Of a DNA stretch of 33,063 nt, positions 32,995 to 33,063 are shown in pieces (within the stretch, counting starts at the first letter, position 1; the number at the start of each line of letters is the position of its first letter). Under the pieces are notes generated by a model. It was not told the DNA's origin, did no database searches, and was given only the letters and a program-made list of their open reading frames with translations. The position numbers and the translations under genes are program-made. This DNA comes from Candidatus Gemmiger faecavium (lineage in GTDB: Bacteria; Bacillota; Clostridia; Oscillospirales; Ruminococcaceae): assembly GCA_019114415.1 (NCBI GenBank), contig DXFO01000027.1, forward strand, positions 1 through 33,063, in the 5' to 3' direction.

Positions 32995-33063
32995 TGTGAA
33001 GTGACCCCGAAAAGTTAGACAATATTTTTGAAGAAATTGTTCAAGCAACCGAAAGGGCTTGTT
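32995..33063. mobile_element. Probable terminal inverted repeat of an IS3-family (IS150-like) insertion sequence, cut by the window edge
   Basis: GTGACCCCGAAAAGTTAGAC at 33001-33020 resembles the ends of many IS3-family elements of the IS150 group, which begin with TG and contain CCCC then AAAAGTTAGACA. The boundary is probably the TG at 32995 or 32997. No transposase frame can be judged in the remaining 60 bases. Base composition drops to AT-rich here, unlike the GC-rich host. The 80 bases between the rubrerythrin stop and this end hold only a weak stem-loop (GGGCA/TGCCC near 32955-32970). Confidence 0.5.

Noticed and set aside
1..33063. CRISPR arrays, defence islands, tRNA or rRNA genes
   Set aside because: No spaced direct repeats, cas-like genes, cloverleaf or ribosomal RNA sequence was seen on either strand.

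Overview
This window looks like the chromosome of a gut Clostridia member of the Oscillospiraceae/Ruminococcaceae type (Faecalibacterium, Subdoligranulum or Gemmiger-like). The reasons are fairly high GC with strong GC-ending codon bias, AGGAGG-type ribosome sites, a GerA-type germination operon with a DUF421/DUF4363 pair, a fused SecDF, a CobA-HemD fusion and a rubredoxin-first (reverse) rubrerythrin. The genus is an inference. No tRNA, rRNA or CRISPR array was seen.

Bases 1-2090 are the end of an integrated mobilizable element: the C-terminus of a MobV-type relaxase, a Tn916-type excisionase, a leader terminator and a Tn916-type tyrosine integrase. The integrase appears to have lost about 70 internal residues, including the region of the catalytic lysine. 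A 12-bp inverted repeat with a third repeat copy lies directly after it. Host genes follow: a low-molecular-weight protein tyrosine phosphatase, then a GT2-GtrA fusion paired with a large GT-C-like membrane protein (a likely lipid-linked-sugar glycosylation pair). Next come a divergent pair (FMN alpha-hydroxy acid oxidase with an N-terminal four-cysteine cluster; CstA-family transporter), an unrecognised two-helix membrane protein, and recQ.

Bases 12284-13849 are a three-gene ECF sigma operon: a small exported cysteine-rich protein, the sigma factor, and an RsgI-like anti-sigma factor with a His-rich tail. Bases 14111-18869 are a five-gene operon joining siroheme/corrinoid precursor synthesis (precorrin-2 dehydrogenase; SUMT-HemD fusion) to a BtuFCD/Fec-type ABC importer. 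A housekeeping stretch follows: MocR-type aspartate aminotransferase, secDF and nrdR.

From 23324 the strands collide. nrdR overlaps the tail of a minus-strand DUF421-DUF4363 operon, and the first plus-strand terminator after nrdR sits inside the DUF421 coding sequence. Divergent from DUF421 is a gerA-gerB-gerC germinant receptor operon. A bidirectional terminator separates it from a minus-strand cluster of MBOAT O-acyltransferase, DHHW (AlgJ/AlgX-like) protein and, just upstream, a DUF4358 lipoprotein; this is probably a cell-surface glycan acylation set. The window ends with a Gx-transporter-type membrane protein, a highly codon-biased reverse rubrerythrin behind a near-consensus promoter, and what looks like the terminal inverted repeat of an IS3-family insertion sequence running off the edge.
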